Notes: generated by a model not told the origin, from the sequence alone. DNA of 64,000 nt from Marinobacter sp. ELB17 (GCF_000169375.1 NZ_AAXY01000001.1:310001-374000), one strand, 5' to 3'. Positions 1 through 9,962 are shown, counted from the stretch's first letter. Made by a program: numbers and translations.

Positions 1-1
1 G

Positions 2-1750
2 CTGATTCCGGAATTGGAAAAGCAAAATATCCACTTTGTGCGCCGGCACGAGTGGACTCCGGCCCAGGCCCAATGGGTGCGCACCTATTTTGACGAAGAA
101 ATACTACCGGTGGTCAGCCCGATTGGCCTGGATCCATCGCACCCGTTCCCGCGGCTGGTGAATAAAAGCCTCAACTTTATTGTGGAACTGGACGGCAAAG
201 ATGCTTTTGGCCGTGAAACCGGTATGGCCATTGTGCCGGCGCCGAAGTCTTTGCCGCGGCTGGTGCGGCTGCCGGATGACGTTTGCGACGGCGGCGACAA
301 TCTGGTGTTTTTGTCGTCGATGATTCACGCCCATACCGACGAGCTGTTCCCGGGTATGGAAATCAAAGGCTGTTACCAGTTTCGCCTGACCCGTAATGCG
401 GATCTGGAGCTGGAAGACGACCTGGAAGACCTGGCATCGGCCCTGCGCGGTGAGTTGCTGAGCCGCCGTTTTGGTGACGGTGTGCGCCTGGAAGTGGCGG
501 ATAATTGCCCGCAGGAGCTGGTTCAGTTTCTGCTGACCGAGTTTGGCCTGACCGAGCGCGACCTCTACGAGGTGCGTGGCCCGGTGAACCTGGCCCGGCT
601 GCTGGCGGTAGGGGGTCTGGTGGACCGACCGGACCTGAGCTATTCCGGTTTTTCACCGGTGATCCCGCGCCAGATTCGCAGCCGTGACTCGATGTTTGAC
701 AGCATCCGCAAGCGTCCGATTCTGTTGCTCCATCCCTATGAGAACTTCAGTCCGGTGGTGGATTTGCTGCGCCAGGCCGCCAAAGATCCGCAGGTGCTGG
801 CCATTCGTCAGACCTTGTATCGCTCCGGTGCCAACTCCGAAGTGGCCGAAGCCTTGGCCGATGCCGCTCGCCGCGGTAAGGAAGTCACCGTTGTTATCGA
901 GCTGACGGCGCGATTCAGCGAGGAGGAAAACCTGGAGCTGGCCAGCCGCCTGCAGGAAGCCGGGGTAATTGTGGTGTACGGGGTAGTGGGCTACAAAACC
1001 CACGCCAAAATGATTCTGATTGTGCGCCGCGAAGAAGGCCGCTTGCGGCGCTATGTGCACTTGGGTACGGGTAACTATCATGCCGCCAACGCTCGCCTGT
1101 ACACCGACTACAGCTTTATGACCTGCGACGAATCTATCGGCGACGATGTGAACAAACTGTTCCAGCAGTTGACCGGTATGGGCAAGGCGTTAAAAATCAA
1201 GAAACTGTTCCACTCACCATTCACTCTGCATTCGCGAATACTGCAACTGATTGAGCGGGAAACCCGCCTGGGTGAGAAGGGCCGGATTATTTTCAAGTTC
1301 AACGGCCTGACCGAGCCTCAGCTGATTAAAGCGCTGTATCGTGCCTCCCAGGCCGGTGCGAAAATTGACCTGATTATTCGTGGTATCTGCTGCCTTCGGC
1401 CCCAGGTGCCCGGGTTGTCGAGCACCATTCACGTGCGCTCTATTATCGGGCGCTTTCTGGAGCATACCCGGGTTTACTATTTTGGTAACGATGGCCAAGC
1501 CCAGGTGTATTGCTCCAGCGCCGATGGCATGGAACGTAACCTGCTAAGGCGGGTTGAAGTCGCCTTCCCTGTGGAGGAGCCGGCGCTGGTGGAGCGTTTG
1601 CAAGACGATTTGAATACCTATCTTGCTGATAACTGCCAGTCTTGGGTGTTGCAGGCTGATGGCAGTTATGAGCAGAACGAACCGGCGGAGGGCGAGCCAA
1701 GGCTGGCTTCGCAGTTGGTGTTGCTGGAGCGGCTGACCGCCAAATCTTGA
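2..1750 (+). CDS. ppk: Polyphosphate kinase 1 (5' end outside window)
   Basis: Makes inorganic polyphosphate from the gamma-phosphate of ATP, reversibly. About 583 residues are visible against a usual 690-720, so roughly the first 110 lie before the window; the frame is open to base 2 and the TTG at 14 is not the real start. The N-terminal motif with [13 protein letters not shown] is typical of PPK1. The two active-site histidines are expected in HLGTGNYH (about residue 349 counted from base 14) and in EHTRVYYF (about residue 484), and both motifs are intact. Followed 30 bases later by the DUF945 gene on the same strand. Confidence 0.95.
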   Translation: MIPELEKQNIHFVRRHEWTPAQAQWVRTYFDEEILPVVSPIGLDPSHPFPRLVNKSLNFIVELDGKDAFGRETGMAIVPAPKSLPRLVRLPDDVCDGGDNLVFLSSMIHAHTDELFPGMEIKGCYQFRLTRNADLELEDDLEDLASALRGELLSRRFGDGVRLEVADNCPQELVQFLLTEFGLTERDLYEVRGPVNLARLLAVGGLVDRPDLSYSGFSPVIPRQIRSRDSMFDSIRKRPILLLHPYENFSPVVDLLRQAAKDPQVLAIRQTLYRSGANSEVAEALADAARRGKEVTVVIELTARFSEEENLELASRLQEAGVIVVYGVVGYKTHAKMILIVRREEGRLRRYVHLGTGNYHAANARLYTDYSFMTCDESIGDDVNKLFQQLTGMGKALKIKKLFHSPFTLHSRILQLIERETRLGEKGRIIFKFNGLTEPQLIKALYRASQAGAKIDLIIRGICCLRPQVPGLSSTIHVRSIIGRFLEHTRVYYFGNDGQAQVYCSSADGMERNLLRRVEVAFPVEEPALVERLQDDLNTYLADNCQSWVLQADGSYEQNEPAEGEPRLASQLVLLERLTAKS

Positions 1751-1780
1751 TTTATTAATGTGGTATGACTGGAGAACGCT

Positions 1781-3070
1781 TTGAAACGACAATGGATAAT
1801 GGCATCTGCCGGACTGCTAGTGGTGGCGGGTATTGCATTGCCCTATGGCACAGGCTACCTGGCCGAGCAACAGTGGCAGCGGGCTTCACAGGAAGTGAAC
1901 GGCTCCCAGACCTGGTTGGAAATGCAAGTCGGGCGCTACGATCGCGGATTTTGGAGCTCCGAATTTGAAGGTAAATTGTTGCTTCGGGACCCGGCAAGCG
2001 GTGAGGAACTGAGCGTTCCCTACCTTGCCAGCGTGAGCCACGGCGTGACCGGCAGCCTGACCGAATTTAAACCGGTGAACGGCTGGACCCCGGCAGGTGA
2101 AAGCTGGTTTGGCGATGATGCCCCGCGCTTGACCGCAGAAACCCGGCTTTGGGGTTCGGCGGTAGCCGAGCTGACCGTGCCTAAGTTCAGCATTACTGAT
2201 GACGGTAGCGTGGAGACAGTCTTTGGCAGTGGTGGTGTGGTGCGCGTAAATGGCAGCCTCGGCGCAGACGCTGTGAATATCAGTGCAGACTGGCCGTCGC
2301 TGGTTATTGCCTCGGAAGAGGTAGACCTGCGCCTCAGTGATCTGACGCTGGAGCAGGAAATGCAGCGTCTGAGCGGTGACATCTGGATCGGCGAGGGCAC
2401 CCTCGCTTTGCAAGGTCTGGAGTTGATGCCTGCAAACGCTGACGCCATTATGCTGCGCGGTCTGTCGCTCTATTCGAACAGCGAAGCGATAAACGACAAC
2501 AGTGCTCTGGATTCGTTCATAAGCGTCAACCTGGACGAGCTGCAGTTGGCAGCAGGGGATACCCTGGGGCCACACCGCATTGAGTTTGCGCTGAAGGGCC
2601 TGAACGTAGAGGCCTGGAACGCTGTTAGCCGCAGCGTGACTGATATGCAGCTAGCGGCATTTGCCGCCGAAAACGGCGACCCAACCGCGTTTCAGCAACA
2701 AATGCAGGCGATGTCAGACGTAGGCGAGTCGATGCAGATGTTAGCCGCAGCGGGCTTCAGTGTGGGCTTCCCGGATATCCATCTGGTCAGCCCTGACGGG
2801 CCGTTGCAGGGCAAAGTGCTGGTAACCCATCCTGGGGCTGCGGGCGATTCTGAATCGTTACTGATCATGCCGGCGCTTGAAGGTGAAATGGAGTTATCCA
2901 TACCGCTGGCCCTGGCTGAAAACAACGAAGCTGTGCGCATGCAAACAGCGCCTTTGATTAAAGATGGGTTGTTGATTACGGAAGGTGATCGCCTGTTGCT
3001 GAAGGCAACGTTGAAAGATTTGGTGTTGAACGTCAACGGCCGGCCAATTCCGCTGCCGCCGCTGTTGTAA
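1781..3070 (+). CDS. DUF945 (YdgA-like) exported protein
   Basis: A 429-residue protein of the DUF945/YdgA family, whose biochemical role is poorly defined. The N-terminus has a short basic start and a hydrophobic stretch (about residues 7-23) that looks like a signal anchor, so most of the chain should be periplasmic. The early YDRGFWSSEFEGKL segment fits the family, in which many beta-strand repeats follow. The start is TTG, chosen because GGAG lies six bases upstream and the signal-like segment follows immediately. Convergent with coaD. Confidence 0.75.
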   Translation: MKRQWIMASAGLLVVAGIALPYGTGYLAEQQWQRASQEVNGSQTWLEMQVGRYDRGFWSSEFEGKLLLRDPASGEELSVPYLASVSHGVTGSLTEFKPVNGWTPAGESWFGDDAPRLTAETRLWGSAVAELTVPKFSITDDGSVETVFGSGGVVRVNGSLGADAVNISADWPSLVIASEEVDLRLSDLTLEQEMQRLSGDIWIGEGTLALQGLELMPANADAIMLRGLSLYSNSEAINDNSALDSFISVNLDELQLAAGDTLGPHRIEFALKGLNVEAWNAVSRSVTDMQLAAFAAENGDPTAFQQQMQAMSDVGESMQMLAAAGFSVGFPDIHLVSPDGPLQGKVLVTHPGAAGDSESLLIMPALEGEMELSIPLALAENNEAVRMQTAPLIKDGLLITEGDRLLLKATLKDLVLNVNGRPIPLPPLL

Positions 3071-3081
3071 TCGATGGGTCT

Positions 3082-3110
3082 GGCCAGCCGCCTGGTTTGG
3101 CGCGCTGGCC
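3082..3110. other. Strong hairpin between convergent genes
   Basis: Arms GGCCAGC and GCTGGCC enclose an inner CGCC/GGCG stem with one bulged C and a TGGTTT loop. It sits in the 85-base gap between the DUF945 gene and coaD, which converge. There is no T-tract on either side, so it is not a textbook intrinsic terminator, but its position suggests a role in ending transcription or stabilising 3' ends. Confidence 0.4.
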
Positions 3111-3155
3111 GGTGTTGGTCTGGCTCAGGGAATAGCTCGGTTCGGGCGTTCCGCT

Positions 3156-3632
<477 letters not shown>

Positions 3633-3713
3633 TTACAGCTCCGTCTCTACGTCGTTATTTTGCCCAGAATAGCAGCGCCAGCGATGTTTCGCGACGGGCC
3701 AGGCGCAACTGAA

Positions 3714-5207
3714 TCAGCGAATAAACAGTTTGTAGATCAGCTTGTGGGCAACACCGCCGTGGGGCGGGTACACCATTTTGCCGCTGTTGAACTTCTGCTT
3801 GGCAAAAATTCCACGCTGATGGCTGAAGGTAAGAAACCCTTCTTTGCCGTGATAATGCCCCATTCCGGAATCACCTATGCCACCAAACGGCAGGTCGTCT
3901 TGCGCTACGTGCATCAGCGCGTCGTTTATGCACATGCCGCCGGAGTGGGTGTTGGCCACGACTTTTTGCTGTTCGTCCTGGTTGTAACCGAAGTAATACA
4001 AGGCCAGCGGGCGCGGGCGATCGTTAATAAAGAGCAGGGCGTCGTCCAGCGTTTCGTAAGCCACAACAGGCAGAATGGGGCCGAATATTTCGTCCTGCAT
4101 TACCCGCATATCCGCCGTTGTGTTCAATAGTAACGTCAGCGGTAATTTGTGGCTCGCGGCATCCAGAATTTCGTTAGCAGGGTTGATCTCGACGAGTTCC
4201 GCGCCTTTGCTGCGGGCGTCATCCAGATAACCCTGCAGGCGCTGGTACTGGCGTTGGTTGATAATCGCCGTGTAGTCGGTGTTGTCCCGCAGTGACGGGT
4301 ACATGGCGCTGAACTGTTTGCGGTATTCCTCAACAAAAGCAGCCACCCGGTCAGCCGGGCAAAGCACGTAGTCTGGTGCTACGCAAGTTTGGCCAGCGCT
4401 GAATGCCTTGCCAAAGGCAATGCGCTGGGCTGCGTCCTCCAGTGGTACGTCGGTTGCGACAATCGCCGGTGATTTTCCGCCAAGCTCGAGGGTGACGGGT
4501 GTCAGGTTTTTGGCCGCGGCCTGCATTACCAACTTGCCCACCGAGGTTGAACCAGTGAACAGCAAATGGTTGAACGGCCGCTCGGAGAAGTCTGCGGCGA
4601 CCTTGGCGTCCCCCAGAATAACGGCTACCTGATCCTCGTCGAAGGTGGCTTCCACCAGCTCTTTCATCAGCGCGGAAGTGTGCGGGGTAAACTCCGACAT
4701 TTTTACCATGGTGCGGTTGCCCGCGGCCAGCGACGCGACCAAAGGCCCGATGGCCAGGTAAAGCGGGTAGTTCCAGGGCACAATCACCCCCACCACACCT
4801 TTAGGCTGGTAATGCACCTGGTTGCTGGCAGGGCGGAACAGCATGGATACGTGCCGTTTTGACGGTTTCATCCAGCTGTCGAGATGTTTCAGGGTGTAGT
4901 TGATGCCCTGCACGGAAGGCATGATTTCGGCAATCAGGGTTTCATCTTTCGAGCGACAGCCAAAGTCTTTGTCAATGGCTGCTATGAGTAAGTCTTGCCA
5001 GCTCAGCAGCGCCTGTTTCAATCGATTCAGGTTGTCGCGGCGCTCGTCGGCTGTCGGCATGGGTTGGGCGCGAAACGCCTGCTGCTGTTTTTGGAAAACG
5101 GCGTGGGTATAACCAATTTGCTCGGCGCTGTTCTCTGCCGGGTTTTCCGTGTCTGCCGCCACACCGTTGGTGTTCTTTGCAGCGGCGGTTGCGAGGGTTG
5201 CGCCCAT
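3714..5207 (-). CDS. Coniferyl-aldehyde-dehydrogenase-type ALDH
   Basis: NAD(P)-dependent aldehyde dehydrogenase of 497 residues, closest in style to coniferyl aldehyde dehydrogenase (CalB-like), which oxidises aromatic or long-chain aldehydes. VIVPWNYPL is the cofactor-binding motif. The general-base Glu is near residue 241 in LELGGKSP and the catalytic Cys near residue 275 in GQTCVAP, with the usual 34-residue spacing. The start has GGGAG eight bases upstream. It is divergent from a TetR regulator with a palindrome in the shared promoter region, so TetR control is likely. The N-terminal 30 residues are Ala/Asn-rich and probably not catalytic. The substrate cannot be told from sequence. Confidence 0.85.
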   Translation of the reverse strand: MGATLATAAAKNTNGVAADTENPAENSAEQIGYTHAVFQKQQQAFRAQPMPTADERRDNLNRLKQALLSWQDLLIAAIDKDFGCRSKDETLIAEIMPSVQGINYTLKHLDSWMKPSKRHVSMLFRPASNQVHYQPKGVVGVIVPWNYPLYLAIGPLVASLAAGNRTMVKMSEFTPHTSALMKELVEATFDEDQVAVILGDAKVAADFSERPFNHLLFTGSTSVGKLVMQAAAKNLTPVTLELGGKSPAIVATDVPLEDAAQRIAFGKAFSAGQTCVAPDYVLCPADRVAAFVEEYRKQFSAMYPSLRDNTDYTAIINQRQYQRLQGYLDDARSKGAELVEINPANEILDAASHKLPLTLLLNTTADMRVMQDEIFGPILPVVAYETLDDALLFINDRPRPLALYYFGYNQDEQQKVVANTHSGGMCINDALMHVAQDDLPFGGIGDSGMGHYHGKEGFLTFSHQRGIFAKQKFNSGKMVYPPHGGVAHKLIYKLFIR

Positions 5208-5228
5208 TAGAAAGACTCCCTGTGTGTC

Positions 5229-5243
5229 AGTGCAAAACGCACT
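5229..5243. promoter_or_regulatory. Short inverted repeat upstream of aldehyde dehydrogenase
   Basis: AGTGC-AAAAC-GCACT, a 5-bp inverted repeat with a 5-base spacer, lies 22-36 bases before the aldehyde dehydrogenase start. It could be a regulator site or a short mRNA hairpin. No binding protein can be assigned. Confidence 0.3.
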
Positions 5244-5266
5244 TTGGTTGCGTTAAAATCCATTAT

Positions 5267-5282
5267 TAGAGTATATACTCTA
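5267..5282. promoter_or_regulatory. 16-bp perfect palindrome, candidate TetR operator
   Basis: TAGAGTATATACTCTA is a perfect 16-bp palindrome in the divergent promoter region, 60 bases from the aldehyde dehydrogenase start and 85 bases from the TetR start. TetR-family dimers typically bind palindromes of this size between themselves and a divergent target. Its central TATA could overlap a -10 element on either strand. Confidence 0.6.
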
Positions 5283-5366
5283 GTGAGTCAAGCGGCGTAA
5301 ACAGAGGCGCCTGCTGCATCCGCTGGCGCTTGCGTGAGCGTTGATTTTTCGATTTTTGGCGACTTT

Positions 5367-6038
5367 ATGAAAACCCGAGACCGAATTCTGCAGAGCAGTC
5401 TGCAGCTATTTAACCAAAGTGGTGAACGCGCGATAAGCACCAACCACATTGCGGCAGAACTGGCGATTTCGCCTGGCAATCTTTACTACCATTTCCGCAA
5501 CAAGGCCGACATTGTTTACGAGCTGTTTCTAGCCTATCAGCAGCAGGTTGATTATTACCTGGCCGCACCTGGCAGCCAGCCTTTGGTGCTGGCAGATCTG
5601 GCCTGGTACCTGGAGGCAGTGTTCGACGGTTTGTGGCAATACCGGTTTTTCCATCGTGACCTAGAGTCACTGCTAGACGCAGACCCACGCCTGCGCGCAG
5701 GCTACGGTGATTTTACCGGCCGTTGCCTGAGCGCTATCAATGGTATCTTTAGCCAGCTCGCCAGCGGTGGCATTATTACGCCGCGCCCCGAGCCGCTGCG
5801 TTCCGCCATGGCGCTGAATGTGTGGTTGGTCATTACCAACTGGATGGCCTATTTAAAAACCGCTCACGCAACCGAAGAGCCAGCGGTATTATCGCTGGCG
5901 GAGTTGAAGCAGGGTATTTATCAGGTGCTGACTCTGGAGCTGCCACACGTGACCCCTGAATATCGCGAACCGGTGTTGGCACTGCGGGAGACTTATCGCC
6001 CGGGAACTTTTTGCCAAGCGGCGCATCCAAGTACGTAA
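5367..6038 (+). CDS. TetR/AcrR-family transcriptional regulator
   Basis: A 223-residue TetR-type repressor. The N-terminal helix-turn-helix (about residues 1-50) contains ISTNHIAAELAISPGNLYYHF, with the family NLYYHF recognition-helix end. The C-terminal ligand domain resembles TetR proteins in which an aromatic-rich core binds hydrophobic ligands. I chose the ATG at 5367 because the motif begins right after it; the frame also opens at a GTG at 5334. It most likely represses the divergent aldehyde dehydrogenase through the palindrome at 5267-5282. A terminator follows. Confidence 0.85.
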   Translation: MKTRDRILQSSLQLFNQSGERAISTNHIAAELAISPGNLYYHFRNKADIVYELFLAYQQQVDYYLAAPGSQPLVLADLAWYLEAVFDGLWQYRFFHRDLESLLDADPRLRAGYGDFTGRCLSAINGIFSQLASGGIITPRPEPLRSAMALNVWLVITNWMAYLKTAHATEEPAVLSLAELKQGIYQVLTLELPHVTPEYREPVLALRETYRPGTFCQAAHPST

Positions 6039-6125
6039 CATGGGGAATCCGGACGTTTCCCGTGTTTGTTTGGAAGCTCAAGGAAGGTGCTTTCAGGTTT
6101 TAGCACGTCGCAAACCCTGACGTTG

Positions 6126-6157
6126 GCCGGCCTGAATTATTTTAGGCCGGCTTTTTT
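6126..6157 (+). terminator. Rho-independent terminator of the TetR gene
   Basis: GCCGGCCT and AGGCCGGC pair around a ten-base loop and are followed by six T on the plus strand. It lies 88 bases after the TetR stop, before the convergent engB gene. Confidence 0.8.
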
Positions 6158-6188
6158 CATGTCTGGCTTGCGTCGAAGGCGCGGGTTA

Positions 6189-6830
6189 CTATCCGGCGGC
6201 GGCTTCCGGCTCTGCTTCTAACCACTGAGTCAGCGCCTGGCGGCATTCATCCAGGCCGGTTTTGTTGCTGGAGGAGAACATGATTAAATGCTGCACGCAG
6301 CTGAACTCGTTCAGCTTCTGGCGAATACCCAGCATGGCAGTTTTAGCCTGGCCAAATTTCAGTTTGTCGGATTTTGTCGCCAGAATCATCAGCGGCATGG
6401 TGTTGTGCTGGCACCATTGGACCATTGTTTGGTCGAATTCGGTCAGTGGGTGGCGGATATCCATAACCAATACCAGGCCGCGCAGGCAGCGGCGATCGTT
6501 CAAATAATGCCCCAAGTGGGTTTGCCAGTCGTCTTTCATGTCACGAGACACTCTGGCATAGCCGTAACCGGGCAAGTCTACTAGCCGGGCATTTTCCCGG
6601 TTTAGCGAAAAAAAATTGATTAGCCGGGTGCGCCCAGGGGTTTTGCTGGTTCGCGCCAGTTTGCCGTTTACGGTGATGGTGTTCAGTGCGCTGGATTTAC
6701 CGGCGTTGGAGCGGCCGGCAAAAGCGACTTCTGCGCCAATATCCGCCGGGCATTCGTTCAGCTTCGACGCGCTGACCATAAATCGGGCACTATTGAATGA
6801 CAGGTTTTTTTGAGTCAGATCAGAGTCCAC
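6189..6830 (-). CDS. engB: Ribosome-biogenesis GTPase EngB/YihA
   Basis: Essential-type small GTPase for large ribosomal subunit assembly, 213 residues. The P-loop GRSNAGKSS is at residues 39-47, followed by the G3 motif DLPGYGYA and the G4 motif TKSDKL. It is divergent from the cytochrome c4 gene, the same arrangement as in Pseudomonas. Confidence 0.96.
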   Translation of the reverse strand: MDSDLTQKNLSFNSARFMVSASKLNECPADIGAEVAFAGRSNAGKSSALNTITVNGKLARTSKTPGRTRLINFFSLNRENARLVDLPGYGYARVSRDMKDDWQTHLGHYLNDRRCLRGLVLVMDIRHPLTEFDQTMVQWCQHNTMPLMILATKSDKLKFGQAKTAMLGIRQKLNEFSCVQHLIMFSSSNKTGLDECRQALTQWLEAEPEAAAG

Positions 6831-6873
6831 GGCTATTCGCTTTCCTTTGGATTTTAGTTAGCAGGGATTAATG

Positions 6874-6879
6874 TATAAT
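6874..6879 (+). promoter_or_regulatory. Candidate -10 element for cytochrome c4
   Basis: A perfect TATAAT lies in the 175-base engB/cytochrome c4 gap. No good -35 is seen at 16-18 bases, and the implied 5' leader would be about 120 bases, so this is tentative. Confidence 0.35.
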
Positions 6880-7005
6880 GCTACACCAATTCCGGGCGGT
6901 GCGCTTGGCGTCTCCGCAGTTTCAGCCCCGGTATTGTGCCTGAACGGTCCAGTCCTTACGGCTGCATAACCAAGAATATTTTAAGATGAGAGAAGCGGAG
7001 CGAGC

Positions 7006-7614
7006 ATGAAGAAACTGATCGCAGGAGTTGTTCTCGGTGTCGGCCTTACAGCGATGGCGCACGGGGCAGGAGATCCTCAAACAGGTGAAGAGAACGCAGC
7101 AGCATGCCAAGCCTGTCACGGGCAGGGTGGCGCCAATCCCATAATGGGCGTTTATCCGAAAATTTCGGGTTTGGGTGAAAAATATCTGCACAACCAATTG
7201 GTTGCCATCCAGAAAGACGAGCGTGTCATTGTTGAAATGACCGGCCAGCTAACGGGTAAGTCCGATCAGGATTTGCAGGATCTTGCGGCCTATTTTGCCG
7301 GCCAGGACAGGGGCGTGAACCAGGCTGATCCGGATTTGGTTGCTCAGGGCCAGGCTTTGTATCGCGGCGGCAATATGGCATCGGGTGTTCCATCCTGTGC
7401 CGGTTGTCACAACCCGCAAGGGCATGGCAACGCGCCTGGTGGTTACCCGGCATTGGGTGGCCAGAACGCGGAATACGTGGCCAAGCAGTTGCACGCCTAC
7501 CGTGACGGTACCCGTGCCAACGGCAATAATGCAGCGATCATGATGGACGTAGCGTCCAGGTTGACCGATGTTGAAATTGAAGCTGTTGCCAGTTACGTTT
7601 CTGGGCTTAACTGA
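7006..7614 (+). CDS. Cytochrome c4, dihaem periplasmic
   Basis: A 202-residue dihaem c-type cytochrome, a periplasmic electron carrier to terminal oxidases. The signal peptide covers about residues 1-20 (cut after AHG). The first haem site is CQACH at 34-38 and the second CAGCH at 131-135, giving the expected two-domain repeat. Each half carries a Met region (MTGQL and MMDVASRL) where the axial ligand may lie. It precedes dsbA as in Pseudomonas and is closed by a terminator. Confidence 0.93.
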   Translation: MKKLIAGVVLGVGLTAMAHGAGDPQTGEENAAACQACHGQGGANPIMGVYPKISGLGEKYLHNQLVAIQKDERVIVEMTGQLTGKSDQDLQDLAAYFAGQDRGVNQADPDLVAQGQALYRGGNMASGVPSCAGCHNPQGHGNAPGGYPALGGQNAEYVAKQLHAYRDGTRANGNNAAIMMDVASRLTDVEIEAVASYVSGLN

Positions 7615-7633
7615 GTCAGGCCGTTGTTTTAGC

Positions 7634-7660
7634 AAAAACCCTGCCTGAGCAGGGTTTTTT
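7634..7660 (+). terminator. Rho-independent terminator after cytochrome c4
   Basis: AAAAACCCTGC and GCAGGGTTTTT pair around CTGA, ending in a T run. It lies 20 bases after the cytochrome stop and separates that gene from dsbA. Confidence 0.88.
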
Positions 7661-7765
7661 GTTATTTACCGGACGGCAACCCGGTTGGTGCTAGTGTGAA
7701 TGGAACTTTTTCGCCCTCTGTGGTCATAACCCTACTTTACGTAATCAACAAGTCGGAGACAGTGA

Positions 7766-8401
7766 ATGATTAAGACAGTGATAAAGGCCGCCGTACTGGC
7801 GGGAGCTATGGCTATTGCATTGCCCGCTATGGCGGCGGATTGGCAGCAGGGCACCCACTACAAAGTGCTGGATAACCCAGTGCGAACCGATCAGGCCGAA
7901 AAAATAGAGGTCGCCGAGGTGTTCTGGTACGGCTGCCCGCACTGTTATTCATTCAAGCCGCTATCCGAAGAATACGAAAACAACGCGCCAGACTACGTTG
8001 ACTATGTTCGCTTGCCTGCCGCGCTGGGTAAGTCTTGGGAACCCCACGCTTACGCGTTTTATGCGCTGCAGGCCATGGGTGAACTGGATAAGGTTCACAA
8101 TGCCCTGTTCGAGGCTTTGGTGGTCGAACGCCGACAGCTGAACACGCCTGAAGCCCTGGCGGACTTTGTCGCCGAGCACGGTGTGGATGCGGATGAATTT
8201 CTGAAGAACTATAAAAGCTTTGGTGTTAATGCCCGCATGCAGCAGGCGCAGGCCAAAATACGCGGCGCGCGAGTGACCGGAACACCGACTATGCTGGTAA
8301 ATGGCAAGTACATTGTTACCGCTTCTACGGCCGGTAGCCCGCAAGCGGCGATCGAGGTGGTTAAATACCTGGTTGCCCAGGAGCACGGCGACGGCGAATA
8401 A
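7766..8401 (+). CDS. dsbA: Thiol:disulfide interchange protein DsbA
   Basis: Periplasmic oxidase that introduces disulfide bonds, 211 residues. The signal peptide ends near MAA (about residue 23). The active site CPHC is at residues 57-60 in a thioredoxin fold, and the cis-proline loop GTPTM is near residue 173. The order cytochrome c4-dsbA-EEP hydrolase matches Pseudomonas. Clients in this window may include LptD, which has the paired cysteines that need DsbA. Confidence 0.95.
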   Translation: MIKTVIKAAVLAGAMAIALPAMAADWQQGTHYKVLDNPVRTDQAEKIEVAEVFWYGCPHCYSFKPLSEEYENNAPDYVDYVRLPAALGKSWEPHAYAFYALQAMGELDKVHNALFEALVVERRQLNTPEALADFVAEHGVDADEFLKNYKSFGVNARMQQAQAKIRGARVTGTPTMLVNGKYIVTASTAGSPQAAIEVVKYLVAQEHGDGE

Positions 8402-8448
8402 GCGTGAGAAGCCGTTGAGCGGGCAACGCGTGAATTCTTAAGATATAG

Positions 8449-9324
8449 GTGGCTATGTATAAGCGTTTGCGCAATCAGTGGAATGATATGCGGCGTTCCG
8501 CGGGTGATGCTCGCGGCAGCTCATCGGGTGTGGACCACGTTCCGGATTTTGCGGAAGGTGGTCACCTCCGGCTGCTAACGTTTAATATTCAGGTGGGCAT
8601 CAGCACTTCGTCATACCGGCACTACCTAACCCGCAGTTGGCAACACGTGTTGCCTCATCGTAGCCGTTTTGAAAATCTGGACCGGATTGCCACGCTGCTC
8701 AGTAATTACGACGTTATTGCGCTACAGGAATGTGACGGTGGCAGTTTGCGCAGTGGTCATATCAATCAGGTTCAGTACCTGGCCGAGGCCGCCGGTATAC
8801 CCTATTGGTATCAGCAGCTAAACCGAAATCTTGGGCAGTTTGCCCAGCACAGCAACGGCTTGCTGAGCCGGTTTCGGCCGCTCGAGGTAAAAGAGCACCG
8901 TTTGCCGGGGTTGATTCCCGGCCGTGGTGTGATAGTCGCCAAGTACGGCAATCCGGAAGACCCGCTGTTGCTGGTTATGATGCACCTGTCGCTGAGTAAA
9001 TCGGCCCAGCAGCGCCAGCTGGGCTTTGTTAGCGACTTGATCAGCGACTATCGTCACGTGGTGCTGATGGGCGACATGAACGCCCATGCGGAGCAGCTGC
9101 TGACCAATACGCCGCTGAAGCAGACCGACTTGATTCCGTTGCCGGCAAACGCTCACAGTTTTCCTAGCTGGCGCCCTGAAAAAGCGCTGGACCATATTCT
9201 GGTGAGCCCGAGCCTTCAGGTTCACAGCTCCGGTGTAGTCAGTTACCCGGTGTCAGATCACCTGCCCATCGCCTTGGACATTACCCTGCCAAAACCGGGT
9301 GCAACGTCGCCAAAATCGTCTTGA
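8449..9324 (+). CDS. Endonuclease/exonuclease/phosphatase-family protein
   Basis: A 291-residue member of the Mg-dependent EEP (DNase I-like) superfamily. Visible motifs in order are LTFNIQVG, the metal-binding Glu in IALQECDG, GDMNAHAE with the Asp/Asn pair, and the terminal SDHLPIAL with the catalytic His. No signal peptide is evident. The start is a GTG at 8449 or the ATG at 8455, and the ribosome site does not decide. The substrate could be nucleic acid or a phosphoester lipid. Same position next to dsbA as in Pseudomonas. Confidence 0.8.
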   Translation: MAMYKRLRNQWNDMRRSAGDARGSSSGVDHVPDFAEGGHLRLLTFNIQVGISTSSYRHYLTRSWQHVLPHRSRFENLDRIATLLSNYDVIALQECDGGSLRSGHINQVQYLAEAAGIPYWYQQLNRNLGQFAQHSNGLLSRFRPLEVKEHRLPGLIPGRGVIVAKYGNPEDPLLLVMMHLSLSKSAQQRQLGFVSDLISDYRHVVLMGDMNAHAEQLLTNTPLKQTDLIPLPANAHSFPSWRPEKALDHILVSPSLQVHSSGVVSYPVSDHLPIALDITLPKPGATSPKSS

Positions 9325-9336
9325 AGTGCTTTTTAA

Positions 9337-9376
9337 CCATAAAAAAACCCGACTCGATGGTCGGGTTTTTTTATGG
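9337..9376. terminator. Bidirectional terminator between EEP gene and rpmG
   Basis: A 16-bp perfect inverted repeat, CCATAAAAAAACCCGA and its complement, around an 8-base loop. Seven A precede and seven T follow the GC part, so it can end transcription from both the EEP gene and the converging rpmB-rpmG operon. Confidence 0.9.
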
Positions 9377-9388
9377 TCACCGGATCAA

Positions 9389-9544
9389 CTACTTGATCTT
9401 GGCTTCCTTGTAGGTCACGTGCTTACGTACAACCGGGTCGAACTTGCTCAGCTGGATTTTCTCCGGCGTGTTGCGCTTGTTCTTCATGGTGGTGTAAAAG
9501 TGACCCGTACCTGCTGATGAAACCAGCTTGATTTTTTCGCGCAT
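9389..9544 (-). CDS. rpmG: Ribosomal protein L33
   Basis: A 51-residue protein, [15 protein letters not shown] at the N-terminus and [11 protein letters not shown] at the C-terminus, which is bacterial L33 of the large ribosomal subunit. It is the zinc-free type, with no CxxC pairs. It lies 11 bases after rpmB in the usual rpmB-rpmG operon. It is read directly from the sequence. Confidence 0.95.
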   Translation of the reverse strand: MREKIKLVSSAGTGHFYTTMKNKRNTPEKIQLSKFDPVVRKHVTYKEAKIK

Positions 9545-9555
9545 TATATGGCTCC

Positions 9556-9792
9556 TTAAAATTTCTCGCCACGGGCACGAAGATCGGCCAGTACGATATC
9601 AATACCTTTTTTGTCGATGATGCGCATACCCTTGGTGGATACGCGCAGCTTCACGAAGCGCTTCTCGGTTTCAACCCAAAAGCGATGGCTCTGCAGATTC
9701 GGCAGAAAACGACGACGAGTGTGATTCATCGCGTGGGATACGTTGTTACCAGCAACCGGACGTTTACCGGTAACTTGACAAACTCTGGACAT
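9556..9792 (-). CDS. rpmB: Ribosomal protein L28
   Basis: A 78-residue large-subunit protein beginning [13 protein letters not shown], with the conserved [15 protein letters not shown] segment. It is the first gene of the rpmB-rpmG operon and is separated from radC upstream by about 220 bases that contain a promoter candidate. Confidence 0.97.
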   Translation of the reverse strand: MSRVCQVTGKRPVAGNNVSHAMNHTRRRFLPNLQSHRFWVETEKRFVKLRVSTKGMRIIDKKGIDIVLADLRARGEKF

Positions 9793-9933
9793 ACTTGCCT
9801 CCGACCTTGAGCTATGGTCTTAATAATCGAATTCGTTGATTGCGTCTCTGGTTGCCTAGGGGGCAATTAGAGCTTCCTGTTCGCGTCTAAAAACCGAACG
9901 TAACTCGCCAGACGCCGCCAGAATAGGGACGCT

Positions 9934-9962
9934 TTTATACCAGAACTGGCGGCCCAACGCAA
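9934..9962 (-). promoter_or_regulatory. Candidate promoter of rpmB-rpmG
   Basis: On the minus strand, TTGCGT and TATAAA are separated by 17 bases, about 140 bases before rpmB. This resembles a sigma-70 promoter in the expected place. The -35 match is partial. Confidence 0.45.
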
